From: Tenacibaculum sp. 190524A05c
Lineage (GTDB): Bacteria; Bacteroidota; Bacteroidia; Flavobacteriales; Flavobacteriaceae
Assembly: GCF_964036595.1 (NCBI RefSeq)
Contig: NZ_OZ038523.1
Coordinates: 1,268,501-1,332,500, forward strand
Length of the DNA stretch: 64,000 nucleotides
Reading direction: 5' to 3'
Shown here: positions 1 to 9,490 of the stretch, in pieces
Layout of the letters: every line of letters starts with the position of its first letter
How positions within the stretch are numbered: position 1 is the first letter of the stretch
Program-made: the position numbers and the translations under genes
Notes under the pieces: generated by a model
Told to the model about the DNA's origin: nothing
Databases searched by the model: none
What the model saw: only the letters and a program-made list of their open reading frames with translations

Positions 1-3000
1 GCACGAATGTCTATTGTATAGGTATTTGGAGATAAACCTGTAAAATTATTTGATGCCCCATAAGTTGCACCTCCATCAATACTATATTCTAAACTATATC
101 CTATTAAACCAGGCGGTGTAGTAGTATTAACAGTTATGCTTCCATCGGTTGCTCCATTACAACTTGGATTATTAACAACTGTTGTAAATTGTAAAGGATC
201 TTCCAATACAACTGTAATTGGTGAAGAAATTTCTGTACAGTTATTATCATCTACAATTATAAATTCATATGTTCCTTCTTGTCCGCTTGGCACTGTAAAA
301 GTTGTGCCGGTAAAAAATTCAGCTGCTGGAATATCAGAAACACTTGCATATGAAATTGCTGTTCCGGATCCTGTGTAAGACCAAACTGCAAAATTATAAC
401 CCGCTCCTGGCGTACCACCACTTCCGGATAAAGTTATAATACCATCAGTACAATTAATATCTTTAGTTACAACTGCCGATAAATTTAAGGCAGGTGGAAC
501 TGTAAATGCCGGCGTGTCTTCAGAAAAACTACATTCCGCTGTAGTTACTTGAACGGTATAAACTCCTGAACCAGTAACAGGAAAATCACGTGCAGTATCT
601 GATGTTGGACCAAACGTTGCAACTAATGAAGCTCCATTTAATATATTATAGGTATATGGACCTGGAATACTACTGTTGATTTGAACATTAATATTTCCTG
701 CATCTCCCGCACATAAAATTGGACTTGTTGTTACATCTACATCAATATCAGTTGATGTTACAGGATATCCTGGGTAAGGATACACACATGAAGTAGCATC
801 ATTTTTAATATAGATATCATAATTACCAGCTGTTGTAATTGAAAAAACGTTTGAAGCTTGGTAAGATGAATCTGGTGGTGTTGGACCGCCAGCTGTTACA
901 ATTGCATATTCATATCCTGAAGGAACATTGTTTATTGTAATACTTCCTGCATTACCACATAAAATATCTTCTGTTACAATTGTTGGTGTAATTGTAGCTT
1001 TGAATACGTTGAAATAATATCTATCAAAACATCCTCCTGGTTCTGTTACTTCTAAACGATATTGCCCGGCATCAGAAAAACTCCTAGTAGTAGCGTTCAC
1101 ATCTGTTGCCACATCTTCCCAACACGTCGGTGTTTGATTAGGACAACTTGGATCTGGATCTGGACTACAGCTAGAACTTAGTTGTTGCCATCTTACTGTA
1201 GTTGGAGCTGTTACTCCAGTAATTATTTCTCTAAAGTCAGTGTCTCCACATAAATATATTTCTACTAGTTCAGTACCATCGTTAGGACAAGTTCTAATAT
1301 TATCACCAAACGCTGCGATTGGATTAACTCCCGTACCAAATGGTGCTACAATAAATGTTTCATCTGAACTAACACAGGCTGCAGGAACTCCCGCAGGGTT
1401 AACTTTTGTAACTGTATATGTACCAGGAGCCGTAACTACTTGAGTTGGTCCCGTTCCAATAATATTTCCTCCAGAATCTCTCCATTCGTAAGAAGCAAAT
1501 CCTGAACCTGGAATTAATTCAACTGATGGCCCACACAATGATACATTTTGCGTAAATGTACATCCTGCAGTATCCACCAAGAAGTTCGACGTTCCTGCAA
1601 TACCAAAATTACAAGCATCAATTCCTGAAACACTTGGTTCGTTGTTTACACTTACTCCTCCTTGAATACCATCATACCTCGCGAAAGCCTGATTCTCAAT
1701 TACGTTCGAACAGACATCTCTTAACTCATTACAATCAGAAACAACTTGTACGTGTAAACGAATATTATGAACAGCTCCTCCTTCTTCAACTAAATTATCT
1801 GGTATTGTAAATTCTAATTCACCTCTAAAACCATTTGCTAATGCTGGAGGATCATATGTATATGTAACACCAGTTGGAACTGCAATGTCCGCTGGAATCA
1901 AATCTACGTTAACAGGAAGTCTATCTGTAATTACTGTATTTTGCGCATCGTCGGTACCAACATTTTGAAAGCTCACATTATACCATAAATCACTACCTAA
2001 ACCAACATTTGTCCCTGCTATATCGTTACCTGCTCCATCATCAATACTCTTAACCATCTGAATATCAGGCTCAATTATTTCAATAGCCATTCCTATTAAG
2101 AACGGCCAATATACATCTCCTCCAGTTGCAAATCTAATATCAAGATCTGTTTGATTATTTGCAATTAAAGAGTTGGATGGATTATCTAGATCAAAGAGAT
2201 CAATATCAAAACCTAAAGTATTTTCACTATCAGGATTTCTGGTAGTGACATAATTATCATATTGTGTGATACTACCATTAAAAAAGTTATTAGCTGGATT
2301 TAAAGTTGGAGTAGAAATACCTGTGTATGTACCAGATACATCTTGTACACGTAATCTATCACCTGAAATATATGTATCTCCCTCTAAAGTTGCAGTTAAT
2401 AACTGGGTTCTTACTGGACCTGAAGGAATTGTATTGAATCCAGAGAAATTAATATCTGTGCTATTTGTTCCATCAATTGTAGAAAACCCATCAAAAAGTG
2501 AGATATTCTTACTTGACTCAGTTGAGTTTTCATAAATTATAACTAACACCCATCCTGCAGAACCTCCAAGACCATTATTAGAATCCCATCCGGTAGTTGC
2601 TCTAATATTTGCCGCGTAATAGTCACCATTTGGATTAGCTAATGCTTGTACATCCGTAGTTACATCTTTGAAACAAACATAAGGTCTTTGTGTAGCAATA
2701 CCATTATCATAAATTACTTCATCTGCTGTAATATCTTGATAACCTTGTCCTGGTAATCTAAATTTAATATCTCTATAATCTCCAGGTCTTGAACCTGCGT
2801 TTTCCCAAGTATCATATGGGAATACTCCTGCCCAATATAAACCTGCATAAATTACACGAGAACAGTTAGGAAGATTTAAAGTAGATTTCGAAGAAGAAAA
2901 CGTAGTATTATTTTCAGAGATCCCCTCTATATCGTCAATATCGATATAATCCATGAAAAAGTTACCATTATTAATAACAAAAAAACTGCCACCACTTTCC

Positions 3001-3371
3001 AATGCTAAATCAGAATCATATGGGTCGTCTGGAGTTAATTGCGTAGTAATCGCTGGTCCTAATAATAATGTTGCTGGATCAACTTCATAAAGAGGGAAAC
3101 TCGTATTCTGAGTATCTCTATTCAAGATATTATTACCTACAAAGGTCATATTACCCTGAACATTAATTCCTCCCGTAGTTAATCTTTGAGTAAAAGCCAC
3201 ATCAGGTTTCTTAAGTAAGGACCTATCTACCCTTTCTTTAAAAGCATTGGTTTTAAAGCTGCTAGAAGGCGAAACCTTCTGCATAACCTTTTTCCTTGCA
3301 CCATCAACTTGCGAGAATGACAAAACTGCATTTGCAAGAAATACGATTAGTAAAAGTATTTTTTTATTCAT
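1..3371 (-). CDS. SprB-like giant T9SS adhesin, C-terminus beyond window
   Basis: This is a large cell-surface adhesin, open from the ATG at 3371 for 1123 codons to the left edge, so its sorting domain and true length are unseen. Residues 1-21 form a signal peptide ending near SFSQ. Residues about 430-560 resemble a DUF11-type module (a conserved surface-protein repeat). Further on come several Cys-containing Ig/SprB-like repeats with pieces such as ILCAGDAGNINV. SprB-type proteins are known T9SS cargo used in gliding and adhesion. It follows the SprF-like gene on the same strand after 96 nt, matching the sprB-sprF style pairing. Calling it an exported adhesin is solid; a gliding role is inference. 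A CCCC run lies 4 nt before the start. Confidence 0.85.
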   Translation of the reverse strand, partial: MNKKILLLIVFLANAVLSFSQVDGARKKVMQKVSPSSSFKTNAFKERVDRSLLKKPDVAFTQRLTTGGINVQGNMTFVGNNILNRDTQNTSFPLYEVDPATLLLGPAITTQLTPDDPYDSDLALESGGSFFVINNGNFFMDYIDIDDIEGISENNTTFSSSKSTLNLPNCSRVIYAGLYWAGVFPYDTWENAGSRPGDYRDIKFRLPGQGYQDITADEVIYDNGIATQRPYVCFKDVTTDVQALANPNGDYYAANIRATTGWDSNNGLGGSAGWVLVIIYENSTESSKNISLFDGFSTIDGTNSTDINFSGFNTIPSGPVRTQLLTATLEGDTYISGDRLRVQDVSGTYTGISTPTLNPANNFFNGSITQYDNYVTTRNPDSENTLGFDIDLFDLDNPSNSLIANNQTDLDIRFATGGDVYWPFLIGMAIEIIEPDIQMVKSIDDGAGNDIAGTNVGLGSDLWYNVSFQNVGTDDAQNTVITDRLPVNVDLIPADIAVPTGVTYTYDPPALANGFRGELEFTIPDNLVEEGGAVHNIRLHVQVVSDCNELRDVCSNVIENQAFARYDGIQGGVSVNNEPSVSGIDACNFGIAGTSNFLVDTAGCTFTQNVSLCGPSVELIPGSGFASYEWRDSGGNIIGTGPTQVVTAPGTYTVTKVNPAGVPAACVSSDETFIVAPFGTGVNPIAAFGDNIRTCPNDGTELVEIYLCGDTDFREIITGVTAPTTVRWQQLSSSCSPDPDPSCPNQTPTCWEDVATDVNATTRSFSDAGQYRLEVTEPGGCFDRYYFNVFKATITPTIVTEDILCGNAGSITINNVPSGYEYAIVTAGGPTPPDSSYQASNVFSITTAGNYDIYIKNDATSCVYPYPGYPVTSTDIDVDVTTSPILCAGDAGNINVQINSSIPGPYTYNILNGASLVATFGPTSDTARDFPVTGSGVYTVQVTTAECSFSEDTPAFTVPPALNLSAVVTKDINCTDGIITLSGSGGTPGAGYNFAVWSYTGSGTAISYASVSDIPAAEFFTGTTFTVPSGQEGTYEFIIVDDNNCTEISSPITVVLEDPLQFTTVVNNPSCNGATDGSITVNTTTPPGLIGYSLEYSIDGGATYGASNNFTGLSPNTYTIDIR

Positions 3372-3467
3372 TTTTGGGGATTTGAATATTATATTTTGAC
3401 TCTCATTTAATATATGAAAAGAATTTCACAAAATCAAGCAGATAAATACTATCTATTTAATTATCAA

Positions 3468-5318
3468 TTACTTAATCTCAACTATATTCTTTCTATTATA
3501 ATATGAACCATTTAAATTATTGTTATATAATTTAATAGCTTCTGATCTATCATTAGTTTTTAAAATGTACACGTGTCTCATTCCTGTCTCTGGATTAATA
3601 AAGAAACCAGCATCGATGCCATCATTTTCTAATTCATCTAAGAACTTATCTGCATATGCTTTTTTACCAAACACATTTACTACAAGATAAATACCTGAAG
3701 GTATTTCACCTGTTGGGTTTTTCATAGTTCTTACTCTAGCTGGTGGCTGACTTTTTGGTTCTTTGTAAGTTTCTCCCTTAGCACCTAATGTAATCTTCAT
3801 TACATACACCCTATCAGAACCATTTTTCTTCTTGATACCTAAGTCATTCCCAGCATCCTCTGCTTCTCTTGCTCCTTTTATAGCCCCATTGATCTCATCT
3901 TTTTGTCTTTCTGCATCTTCCTCCTTCGCATGTCTATCTATATAGACAACATAAACATTGTACTTAGGATCTTTAACGTATCTCGCCTTATTCTTATTAT
4001 TTGGACTTTTATTGTATGTTCTCACTTCTGCTTTGGCCCTTGCAAGCGATTTATATTGTTCAATAGCAGTGTAATACATAGTTCCAGCTCCTCCTCCAGA
4101 ACGAGTAATCGTTTTCTCTCTCCATGGTGTAGCTTTACTTCTAGGTATAGACTGATCTCTATCTGCTCTAGGCGTATTGACAGGAACTTCTCTAATAATT
4201 TCTTTTGTAGTCGGCTGATTCTTAACCAATCTTAATAACTCATCAACCTTTTTATGAAGACTATTGATAGAATCTTGAGCTGTTTTCAATTCATCAGATA
4301 AGTCATTATGCTCAGGGTCTTCATATTCGTTTCTTCTTGTATCTAAAATCTCTGGTTCATCTTCTGGTAAAATGATATCTACTTTTGGTGTTCTCTTAGC
4401 AACACCTCTACCTCTATTTCTACCAAATCGGTATAAAATTCCAACTTCATTTGTCCCTCCTAGGTTATCCTGTTTCTCGTAAGAAAATCCAATACCTAGG
4501 TTTTTTGTTAAGTTAATTCCAAAACCAGCATTTAATCCGAAAATCTTATCATAACCGAATTTAACCCATCCAGCCTTCGGTAATTCTAATAATAAATTAC
4601 CTGCATAAGAAAAATCATCTTTTAATTTTCTTCCAACTCCTAATCCTCTAAGGGACATATTTTGAAGTAATCCGCTTGTATTTTGAAATCTATACGTATA
4701 GGCAACGTGACCAGAAATTGTTTTATCTCCAAATTCTGTAACAAACTCACTAGATTTCAAATTGAAATCGCCTAAATTCTCAAAGAATAAACCTACATCT
4801 AGATCTCCAAAGGACATTGTAGCTGCTGGCTGAAAGACAACTACAGGCTTATCTTGATAATTATTTATTAATGGATCATCACCATTTGATAATATTCTAG
4901 GATTGTCAAGACTTCTTCTACTGTAAAAGAAATTAAAACCGAAAGTTAATTTTTTATTCCCTCCAAGTTTTAATTGATAAGCGTAATTCGCTACAGCACC
5001 AAAATCTTTAAAAACACCAATTTCTTGTTGAAAAACGGCAATACCTGCACCCACATTTGAACGCATTCTACCCGAATAGCTTAAAATATGTAGTCTTGAA
5101 GCGTCTTCAAATTGAACATTTGAACTTCTTGATATAGCCTCTATCGTTGCGGTTTCCCTATGTAGAATAGAAAAAGTAGGTACCGTCATGAAGTTATTAA
5201 ATTGCATAAAACTTCTTGAAGAAAACCCATTATACTCATCTTCACTTATACTTACCTGAGAAAGGCATGTAAAGTGAAGTAACGCAAATAATACAAATAA
5301 AGTAATGTTTTTTACCAT
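3468..5318 (-). CDS. PorP/SprF-family T9SS outer-membrane protein with C-terminal SPOR-like modules
   Basis: This 616-residue protein has a signal peptide (1-21) and a region (about 22-300) rich in alternating beta strands that matches the PorP/SprF family. These outer-membrane proteins help T9SS deliver or anchor a partner adhesin. Plain family members end near residue 300-330. Here there follow a Lys/Arg-rich linker, a short coiled coil (about 338-370), one SPOR-like repeat at about 412-509 and a clearer one at 542-605. SPOR domains usually bind denuded peptidoglycan, so this could tie the outer-membrane protein to the wall (inference). It starts 5 nt after the type B cargo gene and precedes the SprB-like adhesin, so the three are probably co-transcribed. 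Confidence 0.85.
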   Translation of the reverse strand: MVKNITLFVLFALLHFTCLSQVSISEDEYNGFSSRSFMQFNNFMTVPTFSILHRETATIEAISRSSNVQFEDASRLHILSYSGRMRSNVGAGIAVFQQEIGVFKDFGAVANYAYQLKLGGNKKLTFGFNFFYSRRSLDNPRILSNGDDPLINNYQDKPVVVFQPAATMSFGDLDVGLFFENLGDFNLKSSEFVTEFGDKTISGHVAYTYRFQNTSGLLQNMSLRGLGVGRKLKDDFSYAGNLLLELPKAGWVKFGYDKIFGLNAGFGINLTKNLGIGFSYEKQDNLGGTNEVGILYRFGRNRGRGVAKRTPKVDIILPEDEPEILDTRRNEYEDPEHNDLSDELKTAQDSINSLHKKVDELLRLVKNQPTTKEIIREVPVNTPRADRDQSIPRSKATPWREKTITRSGGGAGTMYYTAIEQYKSLARAKAEVRTYNKSPNNKNKARYVKDPKYNVYVVYIDRHAKEEDAERQKDEINGAIKGAREAEDAGNDLGIKKKNGSDRVYVMKITLGAKGETYKEPKSQPPARVRTMKNPTGEIPSGIYLVVNVFGKKAYADKFLDELENDGIDAGFFINPETGMRHVYILKTNDRSEAIKLYNNNLNGSYYNRKNIVEIK

Positions 5319-5323
5319 ATAAA

Positions 5324-7558
5324 TTATTGTAATACTGAAATAGTTCCCGCTTTAATTAAGCTATTATCTCTAATAACTTTAAAGTAGAATAACATCCCAT
5401 CTTTTAAATTATTGTCCACCGGCCAATTATTTTGGTAATCGTTGGTGTTTAATACTTCTTGTCCCCTTGAATCAAAAATAATTACCTGAACATTGGTTTG
5501 AAAAGCAAACCTATTCGGTAATTCCCAAGTATCATTTACACCATCTCCATTAAAAGGCGTAATAATATTTGGTATTATAAGTTTTCCATCATCCTCAACA
5601 ACATTCACTTCTCTTTGAGCCGTACAACCTCCTACTGTACCTATAACAGTATAAGTCCCTAAATTACTAACATCTAAAGTCTCGTTTGTTGATAATAGGT
5701 TCCCTGCTTCATCATACCATTCGTAAGAATCTGCTCCACTTGCCTCTAATGTTACTGTCCCTCCAACAGGTAACACAGCATTAGTAGAAGGACTAACTTC
5801 TAAAACTGTATCGTCAAATTCTACGATTTCAACTTCCGTTATGTTTATTTGACAACCAAATCCGTCTAAAGTCACACTATATGTTCCAATAGCACTAACT
5901 TCTACATTTAACGGATCTGCAACTGTCATAGCAGCTCCATCTTGAAACCATGTATACGTATAGCCTGGAAAATCTGGAAAACTTAAAAAAATTGATTCGC
6001 CCGGACATAATGCATTAGATGGCGATGATGAAGTAATTTCTACATCTCCTACACCTAATAATACGTCCAATATATTTGAATCATCTGTTAATGGTCCGAC
6101 CGTGACATTCAAGTAATATTCTCCATTCTCTGTATAAGAATTCACATTAAACGTTTGAGCCTCCGCTCCAGTAATTGCAACAGTATCTTTAAACCATTGT
6201 AATCTCATAATAATAGCTCCTCCTGCATCTGGAGCTAATAATTTATCAATTTTTTCTTGTGAAAGATCATAATCATTTCCATCGGTTGCAGTAACACTGA
6301 TACCAACCATAGCAAGTTCGGTATTCTCGGACATACATTCCTCATAATCAGTTCCTGGCCTAATAGCTACATCCATAGCCGAAACTCCTAAAAACAGTCT
6401 TGTCTCAGAAGTTCCCGAAACAGGGCAATCTCCCGATGTTTCTGTAACCACTGCATAATACTCTCCTGGCCCAGGAACAATTAAGGTGTCCCCAGAAACA
6501 CCCGCTATTTCACCACCCATCGTTTCAAACCATGTAATATCAACAGTACCTGTTGCATTATGAGTCACCACCAATTCAATAGTTTCTCCTGGAAATACTA
6601 TATCAACTGGAACTCCAGAAATATCAACATCAATTGTGGCATCTGATTTTTGCTGTAAAGTCACATCCTGTGAACGACTAGAACATCCTGAAACCTCTAT
6701 TTCTACACGATACACACCAAACTGATCAGTTGTAGGTGTTGTATAAGTTGGTGAATATGGAGGAAGTGTTGTAATTTCTACATCATCTTTAAACCACCTA
6801 TATGTAAATGTATTATCATCAATACTTGCTTCTAAAGTATAAGACTCATCAGCACACAAATCTACAGTATCATCTCCTAGAATAGATAAACTCGAAGAAT
6901 TTATAATCCGAGCATTTACCTTGGTAGATTCAGGCCCCAAGCAGGAACCGTAATTTATTTCAGCATAATATTCACCGGGTTGATTAATAGTCAATGAAAT
7001 ACCTGTTTCACCAATTATTTGAGCACCATTTCTATACCATTTATATGTAAATGCTGGATCAATTTCGTTTAAAGTCACGGTTACGGGAGAACCGTTACAC
7101 AATACTACATCCGTATCAAAATTATTTAGTACTAATTGTTCGGAAGTAATATCATATGCTCCAAAAGCATCCGAATCAGGACTAGTAACTTCAGGGTCAT
7201 CTGCAACAACTCGTATTCTAAAATTATCTCCGTATGCACCATCAGGAACAGAAAAAGAACCATCAATAGGTGATAGAGGCATGAAATTAGTATCACGATC
7301 TAGTATACTAAAAATCTCAGTCGCAGAAGAAAAGTCACCGTTCCCATCGGATAATAACACTCGAAATCTATTCCCTTCGGCAAAAAGTCCATCCCGAAAC
7401 ATAAAACTGAAGGTAAAATTATTAAACCCATCAGTAGCACAAGCTGAAGTAAAATTCAATGTAGGTTTATCTATAGTTTGCCCATAGACATTAAGGCTTA
7501 GTAATAGAATTACCAGCCCGAGAATTGATTTAGGATTTGTTTTCAAGTACTTACACAT
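5324..7558 (-). CDS. Ig-like repeat protein with T9SS type B sorting domain (CHU_C family)
   Basis: This 744-residue secreted protein has an N-terminal signal peptide ending near VYGQ. About six Ig/PKD-like repeats of 75-90 residues follow, each with a pattern such as YKWYRNG or YTWFQDG and GxYY or GxY near its end. The last 80 residues (IPNIITPFNGDGVNDTW onward) are the gliding-motility-associated C-terminal domain, a type B T9SS sorting signal. The protein is therefore exported by T9SS and is probably a surface adhesin or a partner of the neighbouring adhesin. It is first in the minus-strand operon with the SprF-like and SprB-like genes. A TATATTTG minus-strand -7 box lies at 7606-7613 and a CCCC run lies 7 nt before the ATG. 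Confidence 0.88.
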   Translation of the reverse strand: MCKYLKTNPKSILGLVILLLSLNVYGQTIDKPTLNFTSACATDGFNNFTFSFMFRDGLFAEGNRFRVLLSDGNGDFSSATEIFSILDRDTNFMPLSPIDGSFSVPDGAYGDNFRIRVVADDPEVTSPDSDAFGAYDITSEQLVLNNFDTDVVLCNGSPVTVTLNEIDPAFTYKWYRNGAQIIGETGISLTINQPGEYYAEINYGSCLGPESTKVNARIINSSSLSILGDDTVDLCADESYTLEASIDDNTFTYRWFKDDVEITTLPPYSPTYTTPTTDQFGVYRVEIEVSGCSSRSQDVTLQQKSDATIDVDISGVPVDIVFPGETIELVVTHNATGTVDITWFETMGGEIAGVSGDTLIVPGPGEYYAVVTETSGDCPVSGTSETRLFLGVSAMDVAIRPGTDYEECMSENTELAMVGISVTATDGNDYDLSQEKIDKLLAPDAGGAIIMRLQWFKDTVAITGAEAQTFNVNSYTENGEYYLNVTVGPLTDDSNILDVLLGVGDVEITSSSPSNALCPGESIFLSFPDFPGYTYTWFQDGAAMTVADPLNVEVSAIGTYSVTLDGFGCQINITEVEIVEFDDTVLEVSPSTNAVLPVGGTVTLEASGADSYEWYDEAGNLLSTNETLDVSNLGTYTVIGTVGGCTAQREVNVVEDDGKLIIPNIITPFNGDGVNDTWELPNRFAFQTNVQVIIFDSRGQEVLNTNDYQNNWPVDNNLKDGMLFYFKVIRDNSLIKAGTISVLQ

Positions 7559-7605
7559 AATAGACGGGGACTATTAAAAATTAGATATACTGTATACCTA
7601 ACATA

Positions 7606-7613
7606 CAAATATA
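7606..7613 (-). promoter_or_regulatory. Bacteroidota -7 box of the adhesin operon
   Basis: Read on the minus strand, TATATTTG matches the TAnnTTTG consensus and lies 47 nt before the start of the type B cargo gene. No clear TTG -33 element is seen 17-21 nt upstream, so strength is uncertain. Confidence 0.45.
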
Positions 7614-7721
7614 TTTATTTTTTGGTAAAACCCTAATTTATTTTAGCCTTATTCCGTTTTAAAACACTATAGTTATAATTAATACGTTAATTTAGCTGAG
7701 TTATTATATGTAATTAAAATA

Positions 7722-8771
7722 ATGTTGAAAAAAATTACCTCGATTTTATTCTTTTTCGTTGTAACAAATTCAGTTTCACAAGTGGCGGGAAGAAATGTTT
7801 TTTCTTTCCTAAATACGGCAACTGATGCGAGACAAATTGCTTTAGGAGGAAAAGTACTTACTTTGGTTGATGATGTGGATCAACCGAAATGGAATCCAGC
7901 TACAATAAATTTAGATTTAGATAGAAGATTATCTGTGAACTATACAAGTTACTTAGCTGATATTTCTATTGGTTCAATATCTTATGCGCATCGTTTTAGT
8001 AGATATTCTAGAACTATTCATTCTAATATTACCTATATAAATTATGGAACCTTAATTCAAGCTGATGAAGAAGGTAATGAAACTGGAACTTTTGGAGCTA
8101 GTGATGTTGCTTTATCTGCAGGTTATTCGTACCAAATACCTAATACAAGTATACATATTGGAGCAAATGCTAGGTTAATATATTCTTCAATAGCTAATTT
8201 CTCTTCAAGTGCATTCACTGTTGATTTAGGAGCTGTTTATTACAACATTGAAAAACCATATATTTTCTCTTTAGTCTTGAGAAATATTGGAATGCAATTA
8301 AGCACATTCAATGGAACTGCAGAAAAAATTCCTTTTGAAATAGCAATTGGAGCTTCATATTTATTAGAAAATGTTCCATTACGTTGGTATGCCACTGTTG
8401 ACAATCTGCAACAATGGAACATAAGTGCCGCGAATCCTTCTAATGCCACTTCTGATTTAGATGGAAATGTGACGGAAGAAGAAATTTCATTCCTTGATAA
8501 TGCTTTTAGACATGTTATTATAGGTGCTGAATTATTTCCAAAAAGAGCGATTAACTTGCGAGTTGGATATAATTTCAGGAGAGGAAAAGAACTTCAAGTA
8601 CAAAATGTTAGGACTTTTGGAGGAATTTCTTTTGGATTTGGTTTACGAATGAATAAAGTAAAATTAAATTACGCTTACTCTAGATATCATTCGGCTTCTA
8701 ATGTAAGCACATTTGGAATATCTATTAATTTCGATAAAGATTATAAACGAAATATTTCTACTAATTATTAA
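7722..8771 (+). CDS. porQ: Type IX secretion system protein PorQ
   Basis: This 349-residue outer-membrane beta-barrel protein has a signal peptide ending near SVSQ, an early GRNVFSFLN/ARQIALGG block, and repeated aromatic-rich strands through to the C-terminal GISINFD. These match PorQ, a member of the PorV/FadL-like group in the T9SS attachment complex, which processes and anchors cargo at the cell surface. Length fits the family (about 340-350). It lies directly before cmk, the usual arrangement in Flavobacteriaceae. It is divergent from the adhesin operon across 163 nt that must hold both promoters. It supplies machinery for the T9SS cargo proteins encoded elsewhere in this window. Confidence 0.88.
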   Translation: MLKKITSILFFFVVTNSVSQVAGRNVFSFLNTATDARQIALGGKVLTLVDDVDQPKWNPATINLDLDRRLSVNYTSYLADISIGSISYAHRFSRYSRTIHSNITYINYGTLIQADEEGNETGTFGASDVALSAGYSYQIPNTSIHIGANARLIYSSIANFSSSAFTVDLGAVYYNIEKPYIFSLVLRNIGMQLSTFNGTAEKIPFEIAIGASYLLENVPLRWYATVDNLQQWNISAANPSNATSDLDGNVTEEEISFLDNAFRHVIIGAELFPKRAINLRVGYNFRRGKELQVQNVRTFGGISFGFGLRMNKVKLNYAYSRYHSASNVSTFGISINFDKDYKRNISTNY

Positions 8772-8777
8772 CTTAAT

Positions 8778-8785
8778 TATCTTTG
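8778..8785 (+). promoter_or_regulatory. Candidate -7 box for cmk
   Basis: TATCTTTG matches TAnnTTTG exactly and lies 15 nt before the cmk ATG, just after the porQ stop. No TTG is seen at the usual -33 distance, so cmk may be expressed both from here and by read-through from porQ. Confidence 0.4.
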
Positions 8786-8800
8786 CTTTCAAACTAGTAT

Positions 8801-9490
8801 ATGAGCAATAAAAAGATAATAATAGCCATTGATGGTTTCTCATCAACAGGTAAAAGTACCATTGCCAAACAATTGGCTAAACATTTAAATTATATTTATG
8901 TAGATACTGGAGCAATGTATAGAGCAGTAACTCTATTTGCTATGAAGAACAACTACATTAATAACCAAAGTTTTGACCAGGAAAAACTGATCTTAAATTT
9001 AAATTCGGTACAGCTAAATTTTAAATTCAATGCCAATTTAGGATTTGCGGAAATGTTTTTAAACGGTGAGAATGTTGAAAAAGAAATTCGAACTATTGAA
9101 GTTTCAAAATTGGTTAGTAAAGTTTCAGCTATTTCAGAAGTACGTAAAAAACTAGTTTCTGAACAACAAGAAATGGGTAAAGAAAAGGGAATTGTAATGG
9201 ATGGTCGTGACATCGGAACAGTTGTTTTCCCTGATGCTGAACTAAAATTATTTATGACTGCATCTGCTGATAAAAGAGCAAAAAGAAGATACAAAGAATT
9301 AATTGATCGTGGTGATAAAGTAAATTACGAAGAGATTTTACATAATGTTCAAGAGAGAGATCATATCGATTCTACAAGAACTGATTCTCCATTAACCAAA
9401 GCGAATGATGCTGTGGAATTTGATAATTCAGACATGGGATTAGAAGAGCAATTCGAAAGAATAATACGTTTGGTAAATGATCATATCTAA
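8801..9490 (+). CDS. cmk: (d)CMP kinase
   Basis: Cytidylate kinase transfers phosphate from ATP to CMP/dCMP in the cytoplasm for nucleotide synthesis. The 229 residues match the usual length. The P-loop DGFSSTGKST lies near residues 10-19, the DTGAMYRA block near 36, and MDGRDIGTVVFPDAELK near residues 130-146. The Arg-rich lid region SADKRAKRRYKEL follows. It begins 29 nt after porQ, and its last 14 nt overlap the next gene, which suggests coupled translation with the glycosyltransferase. Confidence 0.95.
   Translation: MSNKKIIIAIDGFSSTGKSTIAKQLAKHLNYIYVDTGAMYRAVTLFAMKNNYINNQSFDQEKLILNLNSVQLNFKFNANLGFAEMFLNGENVEKEIRTIEVSKLVSKVSAISEVRKKLVSEQQEMGKEKGIVMDGRDIGTVVFPDAELKLFMTASADKRAKRRYKELIDRGDKVNYEEILHNVQERDHIDSTRTDSPLTKANDAVEFDNSDMGLEEQFERIIRLVNDHI

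Noticed and set aside
3903..4235. Plus-strand ORFs opposite long minus-strand genes
   Set aside because: They are frame shadows of the SprF-like gene with Ser-rich, non-protein-like composition; similar shadows elsewhere were left out.
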